Origin: Bacteroidota bacterium
GTDB taxonomy: Bacteria > Bacteroidota > Ignavibacteria > Ignavibacteriales > Ignavibacteriaceae
NCBI GenBank assembly: GCA_023433685.1
Contig: JAEYUD010000162.1
Coordinates: 1 to 31,240 of the forward strand
Length of the DNA stretch: 31,240 nt
Direction of reading: 5' to 3'
Below the pieces are notes generated by a model, which was given only the letters and a program-made list of their open reading frames with translations, did no database searches and was not told the DNA's origin. Position numbers and translations under genes: made by a program. Below are positions 16,386 through 24,238 of this stretch, in pieces (the stretch's first letter is position 1; each line of letters opens with the position of its first letter).

Positions 16386-16837
16386 TTGGAACCTCCCCTT
16401 TGTTTTTTGGTAAATTGTGCCCGCAGGTAGATCTTTCTGACATCGAGTATTTCGTTCCGCTTCCTGGTAAAGAGTGAACCTCGCAAAACTGAAGAGGGTG
16501 GCTCGAAGAGCTTTTCGATCTTCAATTGACGTGTCCTCGCAATCAGGGCGTAGGAATCCTGATCGAGTACCTCATCTTCGGTCTCTCGAAGGTTGGAGTT
16601 TTTAGCCAGATTAAGTTCAACGAAGTGTCGCTTTTGGTAAAGCTTTGACGAGACAGGCACAAGGAACACCGTTTCCAGTGTAGTGCCGGGATCTGTGATA
16701 TTTACAGAGAAGTGGTACGGTTTGCTTTCGTTGCCGAACTGCAAGTTGGTATAGTGCACCTTAAGTACACTGCCCGGTTTGTCGAGTCCGATAAATTTCA
16801 GCAATTCCCTTTGACGATCGATGTGGTCCATGCTCAT
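16382..16837 (-). CDS. MazF/PemK-fold-like protein, first gene of the operon
   Basis: A 151-residue protein whose C-terminal 100 residues follow the MazF/PemK pattern: VFLVPVSSKLY (57-67), HFVELNLAKNS, then LDQDSYALIARTRQLKIEKL (91-110) and VLRGSLFTRKRNEILDVRKIYL (split here as VLRGSLF at 117-123 and the closing helix at 125-138). In true MazF ribonucleases an Arg near the N-terminal loop and a Thr/Ser on this strand act in catalysis; Ser63/Ser64 is in place, but the Arg position seems to be Lys39, so activity may be lost. The MazF homologue CalpT acts as a sigma-binding partner, not as a toxin. No separate antitoxin gene is visible. The ATG at 16831 (M3) has a better spaced GGTGG ribosome site than the one at 16837. 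Confidence 0.6.
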   Translation of the reverse strand: MSMDHIDRQRELLKFIGLDKPGSVLKVHYTNLQFGNESKPYHFSVNITDPGTTLETVFLVPVSSKLYQKRHFVELNLAKNSNLRETEDEVLDQDSYALIARTRQLKIEKLFEPPSSVLRGSLFTRKRNEILDVRKIYLRAQFTKKQRGGSK

Positions 16838-16875
16838 CCACCATTCATTTGATTAGTAACACAATACCCAATGAC

Positions 16876-16920
16876 GATGGTCACAAATTATACCATCTAT
16901 AATGGGTACCAATTTATACC
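16876..16920 (-). promoter_or_regulatory. Direct repeats upstream of the operon, possible promoter/operator
   Basis: On the minus strand, upstream of the first cassette gene, the sequence has two imperfect direct repeats with a 26-bp period: GGTATAAATTGGTACCCAT (16902-16920) and GGTATAATTTGTGACCATC (16876-16894). The second contains TATAAT. They lie in AT-rich DNA 40-85 bp before the start codon, where the operon promoter should be. They could be paired binding sites of a regulator or of the cassette's own sigma-like protein. No transcription start can be assigned from sequence. Confidence 0.35.
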
Positions 16921-17079
16921 CGCAAGTTAAGAATTTTATCCTTCTCGACAAACGGTATTTTAATATTTTTTAAATAATATTTTAAATTCTGATGAGTGAG
17001 ATAGAAAAAGTGGGAGATGTCCGGTTGTATTTGGAAGTTAGTGGGAAAGAGAACATTTACAAATTGGGAATGGGTCAGG

Positions 17080-17235
17080 TTACTTCACAAGTTTCAATCT
17101 TCTGGCGGCATAATTAAACGCGGCAACCGGATTGCCTTTTGATTGAATCAACCCGGTACCGAAGTGGAGTACAAACATGGCCAGCATTCTTTTAGGGATC
17201 AGTTTGTGGCCGTTTTTGAGAATATAATCGAGCAT
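17080..17235 (-). CDS. Small 51-residue protein of unknown function
   Basis: An open frame from ATG at 17235 to TAA at 17080, encoding a basic protein that starts MLDYILKNGHKLIPKRML and ends AARRLKLVK. Codon use is like that of neighbouring genes. It begins 45 bp after the stop of the DUF1232 gene on the same strand, with a weak AGG about 11 bases before the ATG. No known family is recognised. It could be a short conserved protein or the remnant of a longer gene. Confidence 0.45.
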   Translation of the reverse strand: MLDYILKNGHKLIPKRMLAMFVLHFGTGLIQSKGNPVAAFNYAARRLKLVK

Positions 17236-17280
17236 TACTGTTAAAACCTGATTAGTGTAAAAAAAGTTGTGATCATGATC

Positions 17281-17694
17281 CTAAAGGTCGATGTGATATG
17301 TTCCTCCGGAGAGTCTTCTGAGAACTTCATCAGCTTTTCTGCCGTGCTCTTCGGTTATCAGGGCACCGCCCTGTCCGATCATGAATGCAACCGCAAGGGC
17401 GTCATCCGCAAAGCCCGCAACTGGGAGGAGGTCAGGCACAAGGTCGAAAGGAAGAATCACATACCCGATAACGCCGGCCGCGAGAGCTTTGTACCAGAAT
17501 GGGGTTTTTGGATCGATGAAGCAGAAATAGAGTTGCAGGAGAGGTCTAATGAACTTCAGTTTTGGTCCGAACGATCTGATGAATTCCTCGAATTTCTCTT
17601 TTGTGAAATATTCCGAGTACTTTGTGAAGTCGAGTGATTTGATGATTTGGCCTATATTTTTCATATTCTTCTCTTTTGTGTTTTTTTGTTTCAT
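17281..17694 (-). CDS. DUF1232 (YkvA-like) membrane protein
   Basis: Up to 137 residues. The C-terminal half carries the DUF1232 signature: a hydrophobic segment GVIGYVILPFDLVPDLLPV followed by GFADDALAVAFMI, preceded by DPKTPFWYKALA. Members are small membrane proteins of unknown role found widely in bacteria. The first ten residues (MKQKNTKEKN) are low-complexity; the ATG at 17664 with GAGAAG upstream gives a 127-residue protein and may be the real start. It is on the same strand as the CRISPR operon but separated from it by about 440 bp, so probably not part of it. Confidence 0.85.
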   Translation of the reverse strand: MKQKNTKEKNMKNIGQIIKSLDFTKYSEYFTKEKFEEFIRSFGPKLKFIRPLLQLYFCFIDPKTPFWYKALAAGVIGYVILPFDLVPDLLPVAGFADDALAVAFMIGQGGALITEEHGRKADEVLRRLSGGTYHIDL

Positions 17695-17850
17695 TCATTA
17701 AGAGTCGGGGTTTCTTCTTTTTTCCGGAACAGGTTTGATTTTTATTTTCCCGTACCCGGCACTTCCCAAACTCTACACACAAAGAGTATCACAAATGTAT
17801 TTTTTCCGGAACCCCAATATCTCCACCCCAGGCGGATCATCCCTCATACT

Positions 17851-18441
17851 TCACACTTCCCTCAGCGCCTCACTCTTCACCTTGCTTAAAAACTCGGGGG
17901 TGATGCCGATATACGATGCTATCTGCTTTTGCGGGAGGGTGTTGATGAGTGTGGGGTAAACGCTGCAAAACTTCAGGTAGCGCTCCTTGGCGGTGAGTGA
18001 GAGGTTATCGAGAAGGCGCCGGTGGCTGTTCACGAGGGAGTTCTCGGTTATTATGCGGAAATACCGTTCGAGGGCGGGAACCTCGTCGAAGAGCGCGATC
18101 TGGTCGCGCCGGGCGAGCAGCAGCACTTCGCTGTCGTCGAGGGCGTTGATGTTCAGATAGCTCTCTTTTTGCGAAATGTAGCTGTACATGTCGGTTATCC
18201 ACCAGTTTGCGGGGGCGAACTGGAGGATGTGCTCGAAGCCGTTCTCGTCGATCGAGTATGAGCGGAGGCAGCCGCTGAGCACGAACGCGGCGGTTTTGGC
18301 GATCTGCCCTTCATGCAGGAAGTACTGCTTTCGTTTGATGGTTTTCGCGGTCAGATATTCCGCTATCTTCACCTCATCAGCGGGAGTGAGCGAAGTGTGG
18401 CGTTTAATACCGTCGAAGAGTCCTTTGGCTTTCTCAATCAT
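17851..18441 (-). CDS. Crp/Fnr-family transcriptional regulator
   Basis: A 196-residue protein with an N-terminal cyclic-nucleotide-binding-type beta barrel (about 20-115; KQYFLHEGQIAKTAAFVLSG is the start of the barrel) and a C-terminal helix-turn-helix, LPQKQIASYIGITPEFLSKV (169-188). This compact form, with a shortened winged-helix, is common in Bacteroidota. The cAMP-contacting Arg/Glu motif of E. coli Crp is not evident, so the ligand is unknown. It is divergent from the desulfhydrase-like gene, with a 146-bp shared intergenic region holding a palindrome. Confidence 0.88.
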   Translation of the reverse strand: MIEKAKGLFDGIKRHTSLTPADEVKIAEYLTAKTIKRKQYFLHEGQIAKTAAFVLSGCLRSYSIDENGFEHILQFAPANWWITDMYSYISQKESYLNINALDDSEVLLLARRDQIALFDEVPALERYFRIITENSLVNSHRRLLDNLSLTAKERYLKFCSVYPTLINTLPQKQIASYIGITPEFLSKVKSEALREV

Positions 18442-18485
18442 TTCAGTGCCTTGTGATTTGATAATTCAATACCACAAAGATGGGA

Positions 18486-18502
18486 AAAATTCCGGGAATT
18501 TT
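18486..18502. promoter_or_regulatory. Palindrome between divergent genes, possible operator
   Basis: AAAATTCCGGGAATTTT is a perfect 8-bp inverted repeat around one central base. It lies between the divergent Crp/Fnr-type regulator and the desulfhydrase-like gene, a usual place for a dimeric regulator to bind. Which protein binds it is unknown. Confidence 0.35.
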
Positions 18503-18587
18503 ACACCCGACCGGCGGTCACTTTGGCAACCCGCATCAATAATTTGGTTAATTTTGTTCAGGTATTAACAAATTTTATGAGCGTGAA

Positions 18588-19616
18588 ATGTTCAAAAGTG
18601 TCTCCCGGCTGAAGCTTGCCAATCTCCCCACACCACTTGAGTCCGCCCCTAAACTGGCGGCGCATCTTGGACTTGAAAAAATGCTGATAAAGCGCGACGA
18701 TCTTACGGGGCTCGCGATGGGGGGCAACAAGGCCCGGAAGCTTGAGTTCGAACTCGCGCGCGTGGTTAAAGGAGGGTAAGATACCATTATCACGGTGGGG
18801 GGACAGCAGTCGAATCACGCCCGTATGACAGCCGCCGCAGCCCGGAAACTCGGAATGGACATTAAACTTGTGCTTGGCGGGGCTGATTTCACCGAACTGA
18901 AGGGCAACCTCCTGCTCGATACCCTCTTCGGGGCGGAGATCCGCTACATAAACGGAAGTGACGATGATGACGACCTCGAGACACTTCAACTTGCCTGGCG
19001 TGATGAACTCGAAGCCGCCGGAAAGAAGCCTTATGCCCTTCCTCTCGGGGGATCAACCCCCCGCGGAACGATGGGGTATGTGCTGGCAATGCAGGAGCTG
19101 GCACTTCAATTGGATGATGACCATGTGCAGATATTCCTCCCTGTTGGTTCGTGCGGAACCCTCGCGGGAGTTCTTCTTGGCTCGGCTGTCTTCCTTCCTC
19201 ATGCTGAAATATATGGCATAAGCGTCTCGCGGACGAAAGAGAACATTATTTCACGCACGGTTGATCTCGCGAAGGCAACCGCGGAACTGCTTTGCCAACC
19301 TGCCCGCCTCTGCGATAAACCGTTCCACGTATACGACTGTTACCACGAGGAGTACGCGAAACACATTAAGATCGCCCGAGATGCCGCTGATGAATGCGCG
19401 ATGCTCGAAGGCCTCATCGTCGATCAGATATACACCGGGAAGGCAATGGCGGGTCTGTTCGATCTCGCGCGGAAAGGCGTGCTTAAGCGCGATATCCCTG
19501 TAATCTTTCTTCACACAGGTGGCATGCCGGAAATTTTCGTCGAAACAATGAAATATGGCGACTACCCCGGTTGCACGAAATTCACCCCGGAAGAAGTGCG
19601 GGAGATGAAGAAATAA
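18588..19616 (+). pseudogene. D-cysteine desulfhydrase/ACC deaminase family gene with an in-frame TAA
   Basis: The two halves 18588-18779 and 18780-19616 are in the same frame and together give the family's normal length of about 340 residues. The first half has LIKRDDLTGLAMGGNKARKLEF with the PLP-binding Lys (K48 in NKARK); the second continues DTIITVGGQQSNHAR, the next conserved block. The only defect is TAA at 18777-18779, where relatives usually have a small or polar residue before DT. The family are PLP enzymes that release pyruvate, ammonia and sulfide from D-cysteine, or open the ring of aminocyclopropane carboxylate. The second half alone could start at GTG 18795 but would lack the PLP lysine. 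A recent nonsense mutation or a base-call error are both possible, since the rest of the frame is undamaged. Confidence 0.85.
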
Positions 19617-20713
19617 TGAGATACCTCCCCCTGCTTTTACTGATATTGCTCCCCGCCATGCCACTTCACCCGCAGGCCGCGGACTGGCAGCCCCCCTCTG
19701 CCGAAATGGTGGTGCATGCAGCCGACAGCCTGATACCGGTACTTCAGCGGCAATACAACATACCCGGTGTGTCATGCGTGATAATAAAAGACCGCGCCAT
19801 CGCGTGGTCGAAGAGTTTCGGAGTCACCGATGCCCGGACAGGTGATCCCGTTAATACGAGTACAATGTTCGAAGCCTGCTCGATGAGCAAGCCGGTGTTC
19901 GCTTACATCGCGATGAAACTTGTGGAAGAGGGAAAACTTAAACTTGATGAACCGGTGTGGTTAATTTTTGATGACCCCGCCTTCCAGGGGCAGGAGTGGC
20001 GGAAGATGATCACCCCACGGATGCTACTTACCCACACTTCGGGACTCCCGAACTGGCGCCCCGGAGACGACGAGGAGAACGGATACCTCCCGATAGAGTT
20101 TGAGCCGGGCACAAAATTCCAATATTCGGGTGAAGGGATGTACCTCCTCCAGAAAGTGGTGGAAAAGATAACGGGGAACACGCTCGATAAAATAGCTTCT
20201 GAAACCATTTTCCGGCAGTTCTCAATGATTAACAGCAGTTTTGTGTGGGCTCCGGAATACGACTCGCGCATAGCCTCCGGACATGATACATCGGGAAATT
20301 TCATCAGAAAAACCAGTTATTCCAGAGCGAACGCGGGTTATACCCTCTACTGCTCTGCTGAAGATTACGCGCGCTTCCTGCTTGATATCCTCTCGCCCGG
20401 TCGCCCCGGTGACTGCTCACTTGCCGCGGAAACCATCGATAACATGCTCTCCCGGCAGGTTGAATCCCCCTCCCGCGAGCCGCAGAAACGCCCCGGCCCA
20501 AAGAACGGTATTAAAACCTTTCGCTCACTCGGATGGGCACTCGACCAAACCGCCGCGGGCGATATCCACTATCATAGCGGCTCGAACGGCTCCGGCTTTA
20601 AGTGCTACCACCAGTTCGACCGTGCCACCGGCTCCGGCATTGTAATAATGACCAACAGCCTCGGCGGCCTCGGCCTGTGGGACGCGCTCATCCAACACCT
20701 GGGAGACTTGTAG
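19616..20713 (+). CDS. Serine hydrolase, beta-lactamase class C/PBP-like, exported
   Basis: A 365-residue protein from the ATG that overlaps the previous TAA by one base (TAATG). It has a signal peptide (residues 1-22, hydrophobic core PLLLLILLPAM). Active-site motifs of the beta-lactamase/DD-peptidase fold are visible: SMSK at 89-92 (nucleophile S89, base K92), YSG at 170-172, and HSG at 320-322. LLTHTSGLPNW (137-147) is typical of the family. Substrates range from peptides to esters, so resistance to beta-lactams should not be assumed. Translational coupling to the broken desulfhydrase gene suggests one message. Confidence 0.92.
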   Translation: MRYLPLLLLILLPAMPLHPQAADWQPPSAEMVVHAADSLIPVLQRQYNIPGVSCVIIKDRAIAWSKSFGVTDARTGDPVNTSTMFEACSMSKPVFAYIAMKLVEEGKLKLDEPVWLIFDDPAFQGQEWRKMITPRMLLTHTSGLPNWRPGDDEENGYLPIEFEPGTKFQYSGEGMYLLQKVVEKITGNTLDKIASETIFRQFSMINSSFVWAPEYDSRIASGHDTSGNFIRKTSYSRANAGYTLYCSAEDYARFLLDILSPGRPGDCSLAAETIDNMLSRQVESPSREPQKRPGPKNGIKTFRSLGWALDQTAAGDIHYHSGSNGSGFKCYHQFDRATGSGIVIMTNSLGGLGLWDALIQHLGDL

Positions 20714-20744
20714 TAAGGTTGGTGTGCTTTTGAAAGGTGTAGTC

Positions 20745-20851
20745 AACCACAGAGCACACAGAGCACACTGAGGAGAGAATTAAGAGAGACTGTCTCAAAT
20801 TTCTCAAGCTGCACAATCAAAATCTCTGTGATCTCTGTGTGCTCGGTGGTT
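20745..20851. repeat. 24-bp inverted repeat of CACAGAG-type units
   Basis: Arms at 20745-20768 and 20828-20851 match in 21 of 24 positions when one is reversed and complemented, with about 59 bp between. Each arm is itself a short tandem of ACAGAGCAC-like units. It lies between the hydrolase gene and the terminator of the opposing gene. Such CACAGAG-rich intergenic repeats occur in many environmental bacterial genomes; function unknown. Confidence 0.65.
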
Positions 20852-20882
20852 TTTTAGGCGTTTTATGGCAAGAAATAAAAAA

Positions 20883-20905
20883 AGGCTGCCCTCATCAGGC
20901 AGCCT
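20883..20905 (-). terminator. Rho-independent terminator of the T9SS protein gene
   Basis: A perfect 8-bp stem AGGCTGCC/GGCAGCCT with a 7-nt loop; read on the minus strand it is followed by seven T residues. It lies about 85 bp downstream of the stop codon of the minus-strand gene ending at 20990. Confidence 0.88.
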
Positions 20906-20943
20906 CACAACTTATTGGGGATTCTTCAACAATCTTACATTCG

Positions 20944-20988
20944 CTAATCCACCGCGGCGGACTAATAGCTAATAGCTAATAGCTAATA
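20944..20988. repeat. 22-bp near-palindrome (copy 2) with a TAATAGC heptamer array
   Basis: CTAATCCACCGCGGCGG plus ACTAA at 20944-20965, followed by TAATAGC repeated 3.7 times (20963-20988, 26 bp, last unit varied). The array stops directly at the stop codon of the minus-strand gene that ends at 20990. It is between that gene and its terminator, so it is transcribed in the 3' untranslated region. Confidence 0.85.
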
Positions 20989-20989
20989 A

Positions 20990-22627
20990 CTACTTGGCTA
21001 AGATCATCTTCCTCATAGACCTAAACTCACCGGCCTGGATCTCATAGAAGTAAACACCTGAGGTAAGCTTCGCGGCATTGAAATCAACCGAGTGCTCGCC
21101 GGCAGGCATAAAACCGTTAACAAGTTCGGCAACTTTCTGTCCGAGTGCGTTGTAAACGTTCAGCGTAACGTTTCCGGCAACAGGCATCGCGTAACGGATA
21201 ACAGTTGAGGGGTTGAACGGATTCGGGAAGTTCTGGCTCAGGTTGTATGAAGCAGGCGACATGTCAACTTCAACCTCTTTTGAGTAAGTGGCTGTACCGT
21301 CGAAATCGATCTGTTTCAGTCTGTAGGTGTATTTACCTGCCATAACCGCGTCTGTGAAGAGGTAGTTGGTAATTGAAGTTGTGGTACCTTTACCTTCAAC
21401 AAAAGCTACCGTTGAAAATCCGTTACCGCCATTTCTTTCAACTTCAAAACCTCTGTTATTGGTCTCGGAAGCTGTTACCCACTCAAGGCGAACGCCATCA
21501 GTAGAGGAATTGGCGGTGAATGATGCCAGTTCAACCGGCACAATGGTAACGCCGAATTTCACGTCATCGAAATAATAGGTTTTTTCACCGGCAATAGCGC
21601 CTGTAACACCAAAGTTGAAGAATATCGAAACTTTGTTCAGATAGGCATTAAGATCGAGTGCCGGGGTTCCTGATACGTTGTTACCGAAATCAAAAACGAG
21701 TGTCTGCCACGAATTGGCAACAGAGAGTGTGGCTTCGGTTTCGCACGAAACAGCGCCGTTCTGGTAATCTTCAGCTTTAAGTCTTACCTGGATCGGAGCG
21801 TGAGGTGACCAGACTCTAACGTTCATCCTCTTTTCCTGAGCGGTAAAGGGAACCTTTGCTGAGAAGCCGGACTGCTGACCGCCATTGGTGGCTGTTACGG
21901 TTGTACCGGCCCAAAGTTCAGCAGTGGCGGTTTTGATAACTTTAGCAACATGGTTGCTCGAATTGGTTGGATCAACAACTATGGTTGACTGGTCTGCACC
22001 ACCGAAACCAACGAGACCGTATGCAACAGTTGTGTCTTCAAATGTAACCGGGAGGTTCATCTGGGTAAGCGAGGGACCCCCGCTTCCTGATACAAGTCTG
22101 ATCTCATCAAAGTAATAGGTGAAGTTCGCTCCACCTGCACCAACGGTTCCGTTATCAAAAATGAAGACCATCTTGATGTAGGTGTTGGCTGTGTTAATGG
22201 TGCTGAAATCGTAGGTGAGTTCTTCCCAGGCGTTGGCTGTGGTACAGGTCTGCTCCAGTTCAAAGAAGATACCGCCATTGGTGGCGTTTTCAACTTTGAG
22301 GAGCAATTTAGCACCAACTCTCGGCATGTAAACTTTAACTTTGAATATCTTGTTGGTCGAGAAGTCAATATTTCCCGCCAGCGAGATAAACGAGCCACCC
22401 CAGGGATCACCGGCGTTCTTCACCATTTTACCTGTGAAGCCGGTTGTGTTAATGCCACCCGGGAAGGGGTTAGCGACTCTGGTGGCCTGGCCACCGCTAA
22501 AATCAGTGAATGTGTAGTTAAGTGTACCGTTCTCAAAGTCGAACGGTAGAACCGGCTGACCCTGCGCGAAAACTGTTCCCGCCATCAGAAGTGCAGCCAC
22601 AAAAAGCTGTAAAGCCTTGTTTTTCAT
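20990..22627 (-). CDS. Secreted protein with two carbohydrate-binding-like domains and a T9SS sorting domain
   Basis: 545 residues: signal peptide 1-21 (ending VFAQ), two related beta-sandwich domains (about 25-180 and 190-360, each ending in YYFDE or YYFDD before a strand) that resemble family 4/9-type carbohydrate-binding modules, a fibronectin-III-like domain starting VPVELASFTA (about 365-455), and a C-terminal T9SS type A sorting domain from NLSQNFPNPFNPS (462) to the end MILAK. No catalytic domain is visible, so it is likely a surface-attached or released binding protein. The module VPVELASFTA also appears in the beta-helix protein at the right end of the window. Confidence 0.85.
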   Translation of the reverse strand: MKNKALQLFVAALLMAGTVFAQGQPVLPFDFENGTLNYTFTDFSGGQATRVANPFPGGINTTGFTGKMVKNAGDPWGGSFISLAGNIDFSTNKIFKVKVYMPRVGAKLLLKVENATNGGIFFELEQTCTTANAWEELTYDFSTINTANTYIKMVFIFDNGTVGAGGANFTYYFDEIRLVSGSGGPSLTQMNLPVTFEDTTVAYGLVGFGGADQSTIVVDPTNSSNHVAKVIKTATAELWAGTTVTATNGGQQSGFSAKVPFTAQEKRMNVRVWSPHAPIQVRLKAEDYQNGAVSCETEATLSVANSWQTLVFDFGNNVSGTPALDLNAYLNKVSIFFNFGVTGAIAGEKTYYFDDVKFGVTIVPVELASFTANSSTDGVRLEWVTASETNNRGFEVERNGGNGFSTVAFVEGKGTTTSITNYLFTDAVMAGKYTYRLKQIDFDGTATYSKEVEVDMSPASYNLSQNFPNPFNPSTVIRYAMPVAGNVTLNVYNALGQKVAELVNGFMPAGEHSVDFNAAKLTSGVYFYEIQAGEFRSMRKMILAK

Positions 22628-22752
22628 TGTATCTCCGGTTGATTAAAATGATCAATCAGAGTTCAATAATCATACCAAAATGGAATGTGGCTTAATCAGC
22701 CTGAAAACGAAGAAATTGGAGAAATTACGGGGTCAGGGGCACGAGCCCGCGA

Positions 22753-22789
22753 TTATCAAAATAATAATGATCACTTATTGATTTGATAA
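22753..22789 (-). terminator. AT-rich hairpin, possible terminator after rlmD
   Basis: Inverted repeat TTATCAAAATAATAA (22753-22767) and TTATTGATTTGATAA (22775-22789) with two mismatches and a 7-nt loop. It lies 12 bp downstream of the rlmD stop codon on the minus strand. The stem is AT-rich and has no clear T tract, so it may instead be a regulatory dyad. Confidence 0.35.
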
Positions 22790-22801
22790 CCCCGGGGCCC
22801 A

Positions 22802-24238
22802 TTAATCAAGAACCAACTGCGCCACATTTTCGATGTGCCAGGTGTTCGGGAACATGTCAACCGCCCTCATTTTGGTAAGCTTGTACCCCGCTTCCAGAAG
22901 TTCTTTCACGTCCCTCGCCTGTGTCGCCGGGTTACAGCTCACGTAGACTATTTTCTTCGGCATCAATTTCAGAACATCTGAAAGGGTGTTGGGGTGCATT
23001 CCGCTTCTGGGGGGATCAAGTATGATAACATCAGGTTTTGGCAGGTTGTTCTCCGCCACCACAGGGAGAAAACTTTTGTACAGATCCGCCATATAGAAGT
23101 GGAGGTGCCGCGCGTTATTAAGTTGCTTGTTTATTCCTGCGTCCATTATCGCATCGGCAACCGCTTCAAAGCCATAGACCCCTTTGCAGTGTTTCGCCAG
23201 ATAGATAGTGATGGTACCCGCTCCGCAATAGAGGTCGTAAACTGTCTCATCCCCCTTCAATTCCGCGTATTCAAGCGTTACATCGTACAGTTTCTCCGCC
23301 TGGAGAGTGTTTGTCTGGAAGAAGGAATTGGCGCTGATGCCGAAGGTGTAGCCCCCGATCTTGTCGTAAATCTTCCCTTCACCATGAAGAACTATCTCAT
23401 ACTCGCCCTTGGCAACCTGCGCCTTCGAGCCATTAATGTTGTTCACAATAGTGGTTATCCGCGGGAATTTCTCTTTCAGTACCGACGCGTAGTTGTAGGC
23501 GAGTGCCTGCTCTTCCCGCGCGGTAACAAGGTTTACCATCAGATCGCCGGTGTGTTCCGCTTGTCTGATCACGAGGTTCTTAAGGTAACCTGTATGGGTC
23601 TTGGTCGAGTAGGCTTCAAGCCCTTTTTCAGTGAAATACTCACGGGTAAATGTTACAATTTCTTCTGAAACAGGCGATTGCAGCTTGCACTCTTTCAGGT
23701 CGAGCACTTTATCGTAAACGCCCGGCACGTGAAGCCCGAGAAACAACCCCTGATTGGTAACATCCGGCTTGCCTGCTTCATCTGCCGTCAGCCACCGTTT
23801 CTGTGAGAACGAAAACTCCATTTTATTGCGGTAGTAGTACTGCTTGTCAGCCCCGGTCACGGGCTCCTGATTAATCTCTGTAATCCCACCGATGTTCTTG
23901 AATATTTCGGCAACCTGCAACTCTTTGTGGTGAAGCTGCTCGCTATAGGCGAGGTCTTGCTGTTTGCATCCACCGCAAACCCCAAAATGGCTGCACGCGG
24001 GATCGGTTCTCAGAGGTGAACGCTCCAGCACTTCAACAAGAACTGATTCGGCGTAATTCTTCTTTGTCTTTGTAAGTTTGGCGAGCACTCTCTCACCGGG
24101 GTAGGCACCCTGCACGAACACAACAAATCCACGCTCATTTTCAGGATTTTCCGGGTCTTGCAGAAAAGCAACCCCTTTCCCCTCGAAAGCGTAAGATTTA
24201 ACTGTCAGTTCGATAATGCTGTTCTTTTCTAATCTCAT
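22802..24238 (-). CDS. rlmD: 23S rRNA (uracil-5-)-methyltransferase, RlmD/RumA family
   Basis: 478 residues with a complete RumA layout. An N-terminal TRAM domain (about 1-70) binds RNA. Four cysteines, C82, C88 and C91 plus C184, should hold a [4Fe-4S] cluster. The Rossmann domain has YDLYCGAGT (334-342) for S-adenosylmethionine, LDPPRSGM (407-414), and the catalytic nucleophile C435 in YVSCNPAT; DMFPNTWHIE (461-470) is the terminal family motif. It forms 5-methyluridine in 23S rRNA (U1939 in E. coli); paralogues in the family modify U747 or tRNA U54, so the exact target is inferred. It overlaps the upstream methyltransferase gene by 4 bp. Confidence 0.93.
   Translation of the reverse strand: MRLEKNSIIELTVKSYAFEGKGVAFLQDPENPENERGFVVFVQGAYPGERVLAKLTKTKKNYAESVLVEVLERSPLRTDPACSHFGVCGGCKQQDLAYSEQLHHKELQVAEIFKNIGGITEINQEPVTGADKQYYYRNKMEFSFSQKRWLTADEAGKPDVTNQGLFLGLHVPGVYDKVLDLKECKLQSPVSEEIVTFTREYFTEKGLEAYSTKTHTGYLKNLVIRQAEHTGDLMVNLVTAREEQALAYNYASVLKEKFPRITTIVNNINGSKAQVAKGEYEIVLHGEGKIYDKIGGYTFGISANSFFQTNTLQAEKLYDVTLEYAELKGDETVYDLYCGAGTITIYLAKHCKGVYGFEAVADAIMDAGINKQLNNARHLHFYMADLYKSFLPVVAENNLPKPDVIILDPPRSGMHPNTLSDVLKLMPKKIVYVSCNPATQARDVKELLEAGYKLTKMRAVDMFPNTWHIENVAQLVLD

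Noticed and set aside
16382..16837. A classical MazEF toxin-antitoxin pair
   Set aside because: No small antitoxin gene lies next to it, the likely catalytic Arg is absent, and it overlaps the large sigma-like gene instead.
18777..18779. Selenocysteine or another recoded amino acid at the in-frame stop
   Set aside because: The stop is TAA, not TGA, no special hairpin is evident, and relatives do not need an unusual residue at this position.
22994..23668. 224-codon plus-strand frame
   Set aside because: It lies wholly opposite the conserved catalytic part of rlmD and has no start signal or family.
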